DNA of 64,000 bases from Notospermus geniculatus (taxonomy: Eukaryota; Nemertea; Pilidiophora; Heteronemertea; Lineidae): the NCBI GenBank assembly GCA_002633025.1, contig NMRB01000789.1:96953-160952 (forward strand), in the 5' to 3' direction. Below, piece after piece: positions 30,471 through 40,793 of the stretch. Made by a program: the position numbers and the translations under genes. Below the pieces are notes generated by a model. The model saw nothing but the letters and a program-made list of their open reading frames with translations, was not told where the DNA came from and searched no databases. Each line of letters starts with the position of its first letter. The first letter of the stretch is position 1.

Positions 30471-30499
30471 GAATTATGGTGAAGTCCTTCCTCAAAGCT

Positions 30500-31845
30500 A
30501 TGTTTGAGGGCAACGTTCGGCTGTATTTCCTCCTCAAGCACTATTTTCCTTCATCATCACCAGTTTATCTAGGCGTGTTTTTGTCCATCTGATATCAATC
30601 ATATTATTATGCCACTTACGATGCTTATTTCCTCCGTTGGCAAGATGCGATTCGAGAGTATCCAAGTGAGATATGTAAGAACCCTGATGGGAATTGTATA
30701 TCGGGTATCTCCTTTCTGACAAGAGTCTCTATTGCCCTTTGGTGATGTCCACCGGAATAGACGACCTGGAGCTTTCTGAAATTGATGCTAATGTGGTGGC
30801 TAAAGTTGCATGTCTTTTAGTATTCATGTTTGTATCTCATCGTTAAAAAACTGCCAGGCAGTTGGAAAGAATGGAAAATTCTTAGATGGTTTATTTGCTT
30901 CCATGAGGAACTCAATGAGGTTGTAGGGGTGATTGTCGTCCACTCTGGATCGTAATCCCTGGCCCCTATCCCACAACTCTTGATACCTGGCCGCCTACCC
31001 CTGACCCCTAAAGCCTACTCCTAACCCTAACCCCTGACCCTTACAGGCAGGCATTACCTTAGATACTGGGTACCCTCCTTCTTAGGATTAGATGACATTA
31101 CTGCTTTTACTTCAATAAGCCCTTCAACATGGATTTGGAGGCAAAAAGTTGGTCAGATATGCTTCCAGGATGGTTTATCAGATGACCGATCGATCTGTGA
31201 GTCTCTCCTAATGCCTTGCTACTGGGGGTGATCAGCCCTAGAGAGACAGTGGTCAGATTTTTCCACACTTCAACCAAAGAAGTACCTCACAGGAACGCCT
31301 TCTTCTCATATCAGAACTGCCTGGTTTTGAGGATATCCTACCATCAGAACATTTGTCGTTGAAGAAACCACAGTTGTATACATTTGGCTGGAAGCCTAAT
31401 TGAGAGGTAGAAGATCCTTCTAGGTCAAACAAAAAGGTCCAACCCAAGATCTGGCAATGCGGCTAGAGGATCACTTGTTCTGAATCAAGTCGGATGAACC
31501 AAGAAGAAATATCTCCTTCCAGAGGTTGAGATGGTCTGTCTAGTAGCTTCAAGAGTTTGGAAGAAGTCAGCTAGCTTTTTCATCATGGATATGATTGTGA
31601 GCTGTCAGATTTTGATGTGCCTCGCCAACTCATCTATCAGAGGCAACATTTCATCACCTTGTGTTGGCGTTTATGATTGGTGCCTTCCGAAGTAACAAGA
31701 TTGATGAGAGTTTTGGTCACTTGTTGTGATGTCGTGCTGTCGGGAAACGTGTCACCCGTGAATTTCTAGGGTTTATGGAATGGAGAATTGACTCAGAATC
31801 CTGATATTCAGTGTGCTGTGATGTGTTACTGGACGCCTTGGTGTT
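30500..31845. other. No gene recognised
   Basis: Contains a CCTAACCCTAACCCCTGACCC stretch near 31018-31040 (short, degenerate, not a telomere array) and otherwise unrecognised sequence. Confidence 0.4.
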
Positions 31846-32178
31846 AGTAGGATGAGTTACTGGCACCATGGGATTGGTAGGATGAGTTACTAGGCACCAT
31901 GGCATTAGTAGGATGAGTTTCTGGGCACCGTGGCTTAGTAGGGTGAGTTTCTGGGCACCATGGCTTAGTAGGATGAGTTACTAGGCACCATGGCATTAGT
32001 TAGGATGAGTAAATGGGCACCATGGCAGTAGTAGGATCAGGGTGAGTTTCTGGGCACCGTGGCATAAGTAGGATGAGTTTCTGGGCACCATGGCATTCGT
32101 AGGATGAGTTTCAGGGCACCATGGCATTCGTAGGATGAGTTTCAGGGCACCATGGCATTAGTAGGATGAGCTACTGGA
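31846..32178. repeat. Minisatellite, about 31-37 bp unit, about ten copies
   Basis: Repeated GTAGGATGAGTTTCTGGGCA followed by CCATGGCATTA, with small indels between units. Confidence 0.9.
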
Positions 32179-32189
32179 TGCTGTAATGT

Positions 32190-32860
32190 TAGCAGGATTT
32201 ACTGGTTTTCGGAGGATGACTGGATATAATGAGTAACGGATGTTTCTGGGTGCCTCTGTGGGATAGTTTGCTTCTTTGCAATGTATTTGTTGATGGAAGA
32301 GTCCTGCTCTCAAATAGAGCCCCATGCCATCCACTTGATTCTGCAGGTTTTTACAGATTCTCTGACCACATGGCAACCAACCGTGATGGACAAAGCACTT
32401 AAAGTACTCTGTCCATAGTGATCAAAGAAATCATTAACAGTTGGATCTAATACAAGTCCAGTCATCGGGACGAATTCAATGAATTCCTAATTCGCTTTTG
32501 CCAATCTCACTTATCAGCCGGGCACACGATGGTGAAATTGGACGCTACATGCACAGGGTGAAGCGATGCTGTTACATTGGACAATGGCTATGTGTCAGTC
32601 AAAAAAAATCACGTGGTTGATTGGTTTGGGGTTGACACGCAATGCTGCAGGAATAGAAAGTTTGAATCGGTGCCTAGTGGGCATTTATTTCTGTACCTGA
32701 TTGGTTTTGAGGCCGACTGCACTCTGAGTAAGATGAACTGGCAATGTGTGAACGTCCTTGTGTGATGGGTGAGTGGATGCCATGTGTTGCTTTTGTCTTA
32801 TTTGGATTAACTAGGCAATACCCATTCATTGGCGGAACTGCTAACGCGTCACGTCATTAG
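32190..32860. other. No gene recognised
   Basis: No supported exon or repeat. Confidence 0.4.
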
Positions 32861-32879
32861 GAGCGCTTGGGAGATGTAA

Positions 32880-32946
32880 TGACGTCATTTCGTCACATGA
32901 CATTGCTGACGTCATGAATGACACAATGGAAATCTTGATGACGTCA
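32880..32946. promoter_or_regulatory. Cluster of three CRE/ATF-type palindromes TGACGTCA
   Basis: Perfect TGACGTCA octamers at 32880-32887, 32907-32914 and 32939-32946, with CGTCAC half-like sites between. This matches the CREB/ATF consensus. It lies about 1.7 kb upstream of the first visible IMMP2L exon; whether it is a working enhancer or part of a repeat cannot be told. Confidence 0.45.
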
Positions 32947-32999
32947 TGATGTCAAAAGGCGTTTAAACAGCATTGTTATTATCTCCCCGCTTTTTGAAA

Positions 33000-33579
33000 A
33001 AAGTCGGGGAGATATTGTTTTACCCTCCGCCGTCAGTCCGGCCGTCCGGCTGTCCGGCTGTCTGTCCGTCCGTCCGTCCGTCCGTCCGAAAGTGAGATCT
33101 CCTCCTAGACCGTTCAACGGAGGAGGTTGAAACTTTGGTATATGTTAGGTACTCATCCACTATTGTGCACAACACTCTTGGAATTTCGATCCAACTCCCT
33201 GTCTTTCCACCAGGGGGCGATATGTGAAAAACACATTTATGGTCATTACTCCTAAAGTAATTGTGATAAAGTGATGAAATTTGGTGTGAAGGTTTATCTG
33301 TGACAGCTTCATAATATATCATACGGGTTTTGACCTTGACCTACTTTCAAGGTCACAGGGGCCAAACTTTAATAAAAACTAGGAGCCGTCCGAAAGTGAT
33401 ATCTCCTCCTGGACCGTTCAATGGAGGAGATTGAAACTTTGGTATATATTAGGTACTCATCCACTGATGTGCACAACACTCATAGAATTTCAAGCCAACT
33501 CCCTGTCTTTCCACCAGGGGGCGATCCGTGACAAATACATTTATGGCCATTACTCCTTAAGTAATTGTGATAAAGTGAC
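33000..33579. repeat. Dispersed repeat with (TCCG)n tract, two tandem copies
   Basis: A GTCCGTCCGTCCGTCCGTCC microsatellite (about 33060-33089) is followed by CGAAAGTGAGATCTCCTCCT and a roughly 200-bp body. The body recurs from 33389, starting again with CCGTCCGAAAGTGATATCTC, and runs into the assembly gap. Shared words include CACCAGGGGGCGAT and TAAGTAATTGTGATAAAGTG. Confidence 0.8.
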
Positions 33580-34119
33580 NNNNNNNNNNNNNNNNNNNNN
33601 NNNNNNNNNNNNNNNNNNNNNNNNNNNNNNNNNNNNNNNNNNNNNNNNNNNNNNNNNNNNNNNNNNNNNNNNNNNNNNNNNNNNNNNNNNNNNNNNNNNN
33701 NNNNNNNNNNNNNNNNNNNNNNNNNNNNNNNNNNNNNNNNNNNNNNNNNNNNNNNNNNNNNNNNNNNNNNNNNNNNNNNNNNNNNNNNNNNNNNNNNNNN
33801 NNNNNNNNNNNNNNNNNNNNNNNNNNNNNNNNNNNNNNNNNNNNNNNNNNNNNNNNNNNNNNNNNNNNNNNNNNNNNNNNNNNNNNNNNNNNNNNNNNNN
33901 NNNNNNNNNNNNNNNNNNNNNNNNNNNNNNNNNNNNNNNNNNNNNNNNNNNNNNNNNNNNNNNNNNNNNNNNNNNNNNNNNNNNNNNNNNNNNNNNNNNN
34001 NNNNNNNNNNNNNNNNNNNNNNNNNNNNNNNNNNNNNNNNNNNNNNNNNNNNNNNNNNNNNNNNNNNNNNNNNNNNNNNNNNNNNNNNNNNNNNNNNNNN
34101 NNNNNNNNNNNNNNNNNNN
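33580..34119. other. Assembly gap (540 Ns)
   Basis: Run of N bases. Open frames drawn across it are artefacts. The gap begins inside the second copy of the dispersed repeat, which probably caused it. Confidence 0.99.
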
Positions 34120-34332
34120 AAATCGCAACAATTGTAGTTGCAAAATGACCTGTGATACTGGCTTGGAAATGCGTTGTCGGTCAAAGGCGCCCAACTATCA
34201 GGCACAAACTGACTGTTACCAGAATTTGTGAAGCACAAGCAAGCTGCATGATCTGTGTCACTTGGTCAGTCATCACCATCAAGATTTTAGTGCAGTAATC
34301 CCTTGCATGTCAGAGAGTTGATCCTTGGTCTT

Positions 34333-34481
34333 GAGCTGCATATACTCAGGTGCACGGATCCGGTCCATGTCTAGTCCATCAAAAAATCGATCAAGTGGAC
34401 TTCTGTGTTGTCGTATCCAGAAAACTAGAGGCAAACGGACTGGAAACGGACCGGATCCATGCACCAGCAAAATGCAGCTTT
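34333..34481. mobile_element. Foldback MITE (about 149 bp)
   Basis: Inverted ends: GAGCTGCATATACTCAGGTG ... CACGGATCCGGTCC on the left, GGACCGGATCCATGCACCAG ... AATGCAGCTT on the right, about 45 bp each with mismatches. It lies shortly upstream of the IMMP2L exon. Confidence 0.65.
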
Positions 34482-34639
34482 AGGCGCACCAAGTCCGACA
34501 TTTTTTCAGGTACCAGTCAAAATGGTGTTTTGATGCTCGACAATGATCACTGAAAAACTAGGCAGAGAAACATCCCGGTTAGTTGAAGTTATATGCAATG
34601 AATGGTAGCTTTATATTCTTCCCATATTTGTCATTGCAG

Positions 34640-34705
34640 GTCCCCAAGCAATCCAGACCAACGACTTATTAAAAGAATTATAGCATTAGAAGGTGATACA
34701 ATAAG
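34640..34705 (+). CDS. IMMP2L: IMMP2L exon with catalytic lysine
   Basis: Acceptor TCATTGCAG ends at 34639; donor GTAAAT starts at 34706. Encodes [20 protein letters not shown] plus I and a split arginine codon. Confidence 0.93.
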
Positions 34706-35468
34706 GTAAATCCAATGTAAAGAATTTGCTTGGCATTCAATTCAGCATTCCCATCATGAGATTGGGTTTATGAAGTCATCATTTTGACTTGATGAGAGCA
34801 AAAGTTGCTACGCATGGAATGCTGACATAATCTTTTGTCATATAAAACACTGAGATCTCAAAATGCGATCCCGTTCAGCTTCAGTTTTAGTAAAACACTG
34901 ACATCTTCATGACTGTCTTTTTCAGGCAACCTCAATGATTTCGTACACTTTCTTTTTCAGAACTCTTAATTATAAAAATAGATATGTAAAGATACCAGAA
35001 GGCCACTGCTGGGTGGAAGGGGATCATCATGGTCATAGTTTAGATAGTAATTTATTTGGACCCGTAAGTATCAAGTAAACTCAAAAAATTGCTCAAAACC
35101 CATCTTGCCGAGGGATTGCAGAATTTCAAAAGCACTCAGTGAGCACAATGACTTCATAGTATTGGTAGTTCCAAGCCTGCCATGAAGCAGTTCGCCCCAT
35201 TTACTAAGCAATCCATACGCCATCCAATATTATTGCACGATATGGAGCCCAAATGGGGGTCATTGAGTTACACTACATTCATAAACTACATGTATTTTCT
35301 GTCTTTTTCCAGGTTTCAGTGTCCCTAATTCAGGCAAGGGCATCATATATAGTGTGGCCTCCATCTAGATGGCAAAGATTAAAGACTCTTCCTCCAGAAA
35401 ATAGAATCAATATTCAGGAACATAATGTTGATGTAGGAACACAGACTGATGAAGTGACTGATTTATGA
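34640..35468 (+). CDS. IMMP2L: IMMP2L C-terminal half, last three coding exons (partial gene)
   Basis: Subunit 2 of the mitochondrial inner membrane peptidase, an S26-family (type I signal peptidase) enzyme that removes sorting signals of intermembrane-space proteins. Exons 34640-34705, 34961-35063 and 35313-35468 join in frame. Together they read [20 protein letters not shown], then [34 protein letters not shown], and a C-terminus with [20 protein letters not shown] ending TQTDEVTDL. The lysine in [11 protein letters not shown] (codon 34671-34673) is at the catalytic position; [15 protein letters not shown] is the conserved downstream box. Exon breaks coincide with those I recall for human IMMP2L. 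The exons for the N-terminal membrane segment and catalytic serine are not seen; in vertebrates this gene has huge introns, so they may lie upstream or in the gap. The tail is about 15 residues longer than vertebrate forms. Confidence 0.93.
34961..35063 (+). CDS. IMMP2L: IMMP2L exon with [11 protein letters not shown] box
   Basis: Acceptor TCTTTTTCAG ends at 34960; donor GTAAGT starts at 35064. Thirty-four codons follow the split arginine, ending NLFGP. Confidence 0.95.
35313..35468 (+). CDS. IMMP2L: IMMP2L terminal coding exon
   Basis: Acceptor CTTTTTCCAG ends at 35312; 51 codons and TGA. Contains the [15 protein letters not shown] segment typical of the IMMP2L C-terminus. Confidence 0.95.
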   Translation, partial: VSVSLIQARASYIVWPPSRWQRLKTLPPENRINIQEHNVDVGTQTDEVTDL

Positions 35469-35689
35469 TATTGACTAGCATTTATTTACAAAATTCACAA
35501 ACTGAGGAGTAGTAAATTACATGAAATTGCTGAAGTGTGGAGTACAGATTTTTGGATTGATAAACTGCGGAGGAAAAATTTATGTACCGGTAATTGACAG
35601 ACTGAAGAGTAATGTTGTGTAACACTGACGAACTAATCAAGAAACATGAATTACTAGTACATGTATAACTTGATAATTAAGTTGCGGAG

Positions 35690-35968
35690 AAAACAAGAAT
35701 TACGAACTTGACAAGCTGGGAAAAAACATGAACATGATAAGCTGGGGAAAAACATGAACTTGACAAGCTGGGGGAACATGAATTGTGAACTTTACAAGCT
35801 GGGGGGAAAACATGAATTATGAGCTTGACAAGCTGGGGGAAAAGATGAATTATTAACTTGACAAGCTGGGGGAAACATGAATTATGAACTTGACAAGCTG
35901 GGGGACATGAATTGTGAACTTGACAATCTGGGGGAAACATGAATTATGAACTTGACAAGTTGAGAAAA
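35690..35968. repeat. Minisatellite, about 27-36 bp unit, nine or so copies
   Basis: Repeats of TGAACTTGACAAGCTGGGGG followed by AAACATGAATTA, variable in length. It follows the IMMP2L stop codon and is probably within its 3' untranslated region. Confidence 0.9.
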
Positions 35969-35974
35969 AACATG

Positions 35975-37130
35975 AATTATGCTATTTCCAGCTCTACATA
36001 CTCTCATCTGTCAGTTCTGAACAGCTAAACCAATGTGGTTACTCTCTTTTACCAACAAGTGAGTACCAACATGATATTTTCAAAGCTGGTGCTTATAGCA
36101 TTGGTGTTGCTAACCCAAAAATCTCCACTGCAGGAGGTAACAGTTGCAGATGCATGAAATCCTAAGCTGCATCTTGAGCTGGTTCATACCAAGATGCAAT
36201 GGATGTGTACCATGACCAACAAAACGTCATAAAGAAACCCTGACCAACAAAACATCATAAAGAAACCCTACATCCCAGCTTTGCCAATATAATGAGTACA
36301 AATGTAGTAACCCCAACTTTTTGAGATCACATGATAGCCAATGACTCTTTTGATCAAATCTTTGAATTTTTATTTCGACATCAAGCATAGTTGTACATTC
36401 TTATGTAAATAAAGTATTTTAAGTAGAACACTTTTGGTTCATTTCTTTCATATTCAAGAGAAGCTGCCTCCCGATAGGAAAAGGCAGATCAATTGATATC
36501 ACTGGGTAGGTAGGAAATTTTTATTTCGTTCTATCTATCTACATGTATCTTCTTCCACACCCAATTGGCACACGATTCCGAGAAAATTACTCAGTGACCT
36601 CAAAATCAAGCAGTACCATCGAGTAGTCAATATTTGTATCCAGGTCTGAAATGTTAGATCGATTCAAAAAATGACTTTATTACTGAATCTGAAGAGGTTT
36701 TTATTCTGAACTGATGAACTTCGATATTTCCCTTAGTTTGTTTTTCATTTGGGTCAGGCACCAATGATGGATTCGTATCCGTCTCCACCGCTTTGCCCTT
36801 CCTCTGGTCTCTGAAGGCAGGCCTCTGCCCCTCCCCTCCCCTCTGCCCCTCCCCGCTGACTGCTGTGCCACAGAGTCATACCCCTCCTTGCCCTTTCTTC
36901 ATTTAATTTCCATTTTCTGATGTAGGGACCATCAAATTTGCTGTCAAGCAAATTTCACAGTTCTAGTTGGTTGAAATTATCACTGTTGTCTATACTACAG
37001 CATCTGCTCTTATTTCAATCAACTGTACTCCCATTGATAAATATGGAGAAACTGCCCATTACCTTTGAGGGGCAGATGGAGCATCATGCGGACATATAAT
37101 TTTTTGTGGCAAATTGGCGTGAGTGGATGC
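35975..37130. other. No gene recognised; C-rich stretch at 36780-36890
   Basis: A CCCCTCCCCTCCCCTCTGCC tract is present on the plus strand. No exon beyond the putative IMMP2L 3' UTR. Confidence 0.4.
36408..36413 (+). terminator. IMMP2L: Possible IMMP2L poly(A) signal AATAAA
   Basis: AATAAA about 940 bases after the stop codon. An intervening minisatellite (35690-35968) would lie in the 3' UTR if this is the true end. Confidence 0.4.
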
Positions 37131-37136
37131 TGTAGC

Positions 37137-37384
37137 CCGGCAACATCTAACTACGACCCAATGGAATGCGGAAGTTATGTACAGTAAATATGGCAAAGAT
37201 TTACGGTTTTTTAAAACCGTAAATCTTTAAAATCATGCATGTCTACCATTTATGCTCCTTTCCCGATAGTTCGCGCTGTCCTGCGGTTATTTAACAGCCG
37301 CGTGTGATTAAAGGTCCGTAGAAAATCCAATCTATCAATTTCCAAACTTCCACATTCCATTGGGTCGTAGTTAGATGTTGCCGG
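37137..37384. mobile_element. TIR MITE (248 bp), 40-bp terminal inverted repeats
   Basis: CCGGCAACATCTAACTACGA at the left is mirrored by TCGTAGTTAGATGTTGCCGG at the right; the repeat extends 40 bp with one mismatch. A second palindrome (AAAGATTTACGG/CCGTAAATCTTT) sits inside. A different palindrome starts 18 bp downstream. Confidence 0.85.
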
Positions 37385-37402
37385 ACTTCATCCGTCATTA
37401 GA

Positions 37403-37523
37403 GAGCTTCTGCAAGCGCCCGGTTAGGCCATATGACTACATGTACGTTTATCTATTGTTTGGGTGCACTCGCACAATAGATAAACGTCGTCATGAGAGCC
37501 TAACCGGGCGCTTGCAGAAGCTC
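37403..37523. mobile_element. Foldback MITE (121 bp), GCAAGCGCCCGGTTAGGC family
   Basis: Near-perfect palindrome: ends GAGCTTCTGCAAGCGCCCGG and CCGGGCGCTTGCAGAAGCTC, inner TAAACGT / ACGTTTATCTATTGT / ACAATAGATAAACGT. Another copy with diverged ends is at 49155-49273. Confidence 0.85.
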
Positions 37524-37529
37524 ACTATT

Positions 37530-38895
37530 TTGCTCACATCTGTCGGCGGACAGCGGAACCAACCAGACAACGGGTCGAGGTAAGAATACGGCATTTGGTT
37601 TATGCCGTTGTACACGGTAGGCCTACATGTACATGTATATTCAAGAAAGGCCGGGAAATTTTAGGCGGAAGTGGAAAAGGCCATGGATCCGCATATGAAT
37701 AAAGACTAGTAGGGTAAATGCTTTTACTTGAATTTTGCAATAAAATGCACTAGGCAATGTAGTACAAATCCGAAGTGAAATAAAAGCATTTGCTATTAAT
37801 CTTTATTAATATGGCCCAACTGGATCGTGTGCGAAGGAAATGATGAGAGTCGCAGTCGTTTGGCTGGAAGGAAGGACCGGAAGAGGCGCTCATTCGAACG
37901 CCCGCCGAACGGATTGTGTGGAACAGAAAGCTTCAAGCGTCGAGGAAGTCTAACTTCAGCTACCGGTATACACTTTAGGCTAAAGTCCGACGGTCACACG
38001 GTCTTTAAGCTGACTTGCATCGGATGACACGCGACACTAACACGCCGGATCAAACGCCGAACAAAGGTTTCATGGGATGAATCCTATGTGAAGCCAAGTT
38101 GTGCGCGTGTGCGTCCGTGTCGCGTGTCATCCGGTGCCAAAGTAAGTCCGAAGAGAAGGTCCTTGCACACCAAAAACGCGCGTTGAACGCCGCGGTTTCC
38201 GCCCACATACAGGGGTCAAACCTCCCGCGTGAAACGCTGCGGGAGACGTGCATTTTTCGGGGCAAGCACACTGGATGACTACAAAAGTTATTTCGGGTGG
38301 CGACGCGGCGGCGAGCGCGCGTCATTTTTTGCCGCGCGTCTTTGGTGTGACCCATTCATTGAAAATCCATTTAACTTATTTTCCCGGCGGTGAACGCGCG
38401 TCGTTTTTAGCCGTTGCGTCTGGCGGCGCGGTTTTGGTGTGAAGGGGCCTAGAGCCTCTCGCCCGGCCTCTCGATATGCAGCTCCTTATAAAATAAGGGG
38501 TTAATGACTGTGGTCACAATCTTCAACCACACAACTGATCCGAACCCGCGACTTGGTGATGTAAGACCAGCACCCTCGGCTAGGCAGGACGGTCTCCAAG
38601 GATTTGAATAGAAGTTTCCCACAACAACAATTGGTCTGAGTTAGATAATCTTTCCGGACTGGCNGGGGGGGGGGGAGTTCTTGGGAACCGTTGGGCTTTA
38701 CACACTTCACTGACAACGTATAGGCCTACCTGGAGAAAAAAACACCCGAGGAACTAGTATACGTTGTCAGTGAACACGCTGTTGAACACTATTGAACAGT
38801 AGGGATTTTCTTTACTTTGGCTAAAAAAGTAATGGAAGTGCCAACCCTGTTATACCTGTTGTCATTGATAATGGCTGCTCGTTTTCATTGTGCAG
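37530..38895. other. GC-rich, CpG-bearing region with no assigned gene
   Basis: The stretch 37850-38440 is rich in CGCG words (GGCGACGCGGCGGCGAGCGC, CCCGGCGGTGAACGCGCG). GTCGAG followed by GTAAGAAT at about 37573-37586 could be a donor after a noncoding first exon. The region could be a CpG-rich promoter of the SIN3-like transcript or GC-rich repeats: GTTTTGGTGTGAAGGGGCC resembles ends of known DNA elements. Not resolved. Confidence 0.3.
38510..38635 (-). mobile_element. tRNA-like SINE fragment
   Basis: Minus strand reads CCTAGCCGAGGGTGCTGGTC followed by GTCGCGGGTTCGGATCAGTT, an A-box-like and B-box match. The cloverleaf is not maintained. Confidence 0.4.
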
Positions 38896-39047
38896 GTCAG
38901 TCAATGAAAGTTCCTTGGCAAACCCGACATCTTCTGTGAGGTTCCAAGTGATACTTCAGCTTTCGTCAGTTATGGAGGTTCGACCACCATGTCCATCAGT
39001 AGACTATAAACCATTGGAATCACGTCGTTCAGGCTGTGGATGATTAG
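38896..39047 (+). other. Candidate exon, probably untranslated
   Basis: Acceptor TTTCATTGTGCAG ends at 38895 and donor GTGAGT starts at 39048. One frame is open for 47 codons and then hits TGA six bases before the donor, so it is more likely 5' UTR or noncoding. It precedes the SIN3-like exon by 1 kb on the same strand. Confidence 0.3.
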
Positions 39048-39162
39048 GTGAGTTTAGACTACATATAGTGTTGTAGATTTAGCCATGTTGGGCCCGTGAG
39101 TCTGACGTCCACAGACTTTTGGCTTGATGGAAAAATGCCCGCTTTGCGCACGGGAGATTCAG

Positions 39163-39356
39163 GCACTTTCTAGCAGTCGCTCTGGCACTTTCTAGTAGAG
39201 TCGCTCTGGCACTTTCTAGTAGAGTCGCTCTGGCACTTTCTAGTAGAGTCGCTCTGGCACTTTCTAGTAGAGTCGCTCAGGCACTTTCTAGTAGAGTCGC
39301 TCAGGCACTTTCTAGTAGAGTCACTCAGGCACTTTCTAGTTGTATTCGCTCAGGCA
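39163..39356. repeat. Minisatellite, 24-bp unit
   Basis: Seven to eight copies of TCTGGCACTTTCTAGTAGAG plus TCGC. The array resumes for two units at 39826-39860, directly after a single N at 39825, so the intervening 470 bp is either an insertion or a join artefact. Confidence 0.9.
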
Positions 39357-39859
39357 CATGGGACAGTAAGCTGTGGGGTACCACCGAAGTTCCCAATTCC
39401 CACAAACCCCTCGTTCCATGTTTAGTTCTTATAACTGCTGCAAGGAGACACTTGTTATTTCCTTGAACTGCCACTAGGTGGCAGTGGAGTATTCAGGTCA
39501 ACGTTCATTAAAAATGTTTAATTTCTCAAACCATGAACGTGTTCAAGTTCCAAGTTCAGAAGCTAGTTGGCAGCCTGCAGAACATTGCTTGCTTTATTGA
39601 TGGCAAGAAATTGCCACCACAAGGTAATTGTTTGCCTTGGTGGTTGTTTGCTCCTCAGACAAAGAAGCACCTCAGGTGCCAATGTCTGTCACCACACTTT
39701 CCCAGGCTTGAACTGCAAATGTCCAGTGTTGCTGATCACAAACAAAGCGAGTGGCTGGTGTGTGTGGCTTGTCCCCACCAGTCATGACGCCAGAAAACCC
39801 ACCCCATGTCCAACTAGCTACTGANGAGTCGCTCAGGCACTTTCTAGTAGTCGCTCAGG

Positions 39860-40021
39860 CACATGGGACAGTAAGCCGTGGTGCCTTGTTTCTTTGCAAG
39901 GGCAAGTAAAAGACCTCATCCAAGTGAGGAACATGAGTAGCTTGACTGAGATGGTCTCTTCCATACTTACCAGGGCCAGTAATGCTATGACTTCGGCCCT
40001 GATGGAAAATCTAATACTATA
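39860..40021 (+). mobile_element. SINE family 1, 5'-truncated, abutting the SIN3-like exon
   Basis: Matches the SINE body from CATGGGACAGTAAGCCGTGG to TTCGGCCCTGATGGAAAATC. Its tail ends a few bases before the acceptor CTTTCAG of the exon at 40029. Confidence 0.8.
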
Positions 40022-40028
40022 CTTTCAG

Positions 40029-40195
40029 TATAAGAATGATTGTCGCCTGACCATCGATACTGAGACAGAGAACTCTGAGGAGCCGGTCGAGGTTGAGAGA
40101 TGGTCAGAATATGTGGAGAAACATATCGTAAATGATGAAACAATACCTTCACAACTCAAGGATCAGTTGTCCAGGAAACCGGTCTTCTTACCGAG
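40029..40195 (+). CDS. SIN3A: SIN3 co-repressor C-terminal-region exon (partial gene)
   Basis: SIN3 is the nuclear scaffold of the histone deacetylase co-repressor complex. The exon is open throughout and encodes YKNDCRLTIDTETENSEEPV, EVERWSEYVEKHIVNDETIP, SQLKDQLSRKPVFLPR. It matches the conserved SIN3A/SIN3B segment with L-TIE-LDTEE, DPVEAERWSDYVE and KPVFLPRN. Acceptor TATACTTTCAG ends at 40028; donor GTAGGT starts at 40196. The next acceptor (TTGTCTTTTCAG, ending 40670) restores the frame and supplies the asparagine expected after KPVFLPR. Upstream exons are not identified, and downstream the conserved FKLN-YKMVYV segment is not seen by eye. A live gene with remaining exons outside, a truncated paralogue, or a pseudogene are all possible. 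The paralogue (A or B) is not resolved. Confidence 0.8.
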
Positions 40196-40299
40196 GTAGG
40201 TGTCAATGGAATTTCAGCGTCTGTTTTGGAAAATACAGAAACGATCTGAGCTTTTTCTAAAGGAGACTTGATAGCCTAGATGTTGTCATGTCCCCAAAG

Positions 40300-40521
40300 C
40301 AAGCAGCAGGTCCTGGGATGGCCATATGGGATAAACCATCCCTGGCTCTTCACGACCATCGCATGGGACAGTAAGCCGTGGTGCCTTGTACGTTGTGCCT
40401 TTGCAAGGGCAAGTAAAAGACCCATCCGAGTGAAGAACATGAGTAGCTGAGATGGCCTATTCCATACTTACCAGGGCCAATAACGCTATCGCTTCAGCCC
40501 TGATGGAAAACCAAATACAAG
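40300..40521 (+). mobile_element. SINE family 1, partial, in the SIN3-like intron
   Basis: Body from GCCATATGGG through CGCATGGGACAGTAAGCCGT to CTTCAGCCCTGATGGAAAAC. The tRNA-like head is lost or diverged. Confidence 0.75.
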
Positions 40522-40670
40522 TCATTGTGAAGGTGTTCGTTTAAGGTGTCCAGTTATCCTGAAACCTTTCAGTAGAACTCAGTGCGAAGCCGCAGTGAGA
40601 ACTTGATGAAGTGAGAATAATTTTCTAGCATTAGTCCTCGCATTTCAAACAACTTTTGTTGTCTTTTCAG

Positions 40671-40793
40671 AAATATCCGTCAGTGGCGCCAACGTAATAA
40701 ACTCGTAATAAAACGTAAATCCTTTGTCAGACTGATAGTGAACAACAGGTTGTCCGCAAAATGGACAATAGTTTACGTACAGCTTAGAGTTGT
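40671..40793 (+). CDS. Putative next SIN3-like exon, fused to repeat sequence
   Basis: Continues in frame from the previous exon as NIRQWRQRNKLVIKRKSFVR, then LIVNNRLSAKWTIVYVQLRV, reaching a GTAAGT donor at 40794 or a stop at 40795-40797. NIRQWRQRNK resembles the NLRRIRK-type sequence after KPVFLPR in SIN3A. From 40715 onward the sequence is 76/78 identical to the inside of a TIR element at 42445-42591. An alternative donor (AAACGTAAAT, exon end 40714) would exclude the repeat part. Confidence 0.45.

Noticed and set aside
31018-31045. Telomere-like CCTAACCC words
   Set aside because: Only two or three degenerate units; not an interstitial telomere array.
19730-32178. CRISPR arrays
   Set aside because: Tandem units are contiguous without unique spacers and the sequence is clearly eukaryotic.
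33431-34238. Long open frames of 214-266 codons on both strands
   Set aside because: They run through the 540-N gap; most of the 'protein' is unknown residues.
39533-39824. Possible upstream SIN3 exon (FKFQVQKLVGSLQNI)
   Set aside because: A loose resemblance to the SIN3 'DKLIQSIVRQLQ' segment, but there is no good acceptor, and the region sits between a minisatellite and an assembly N.
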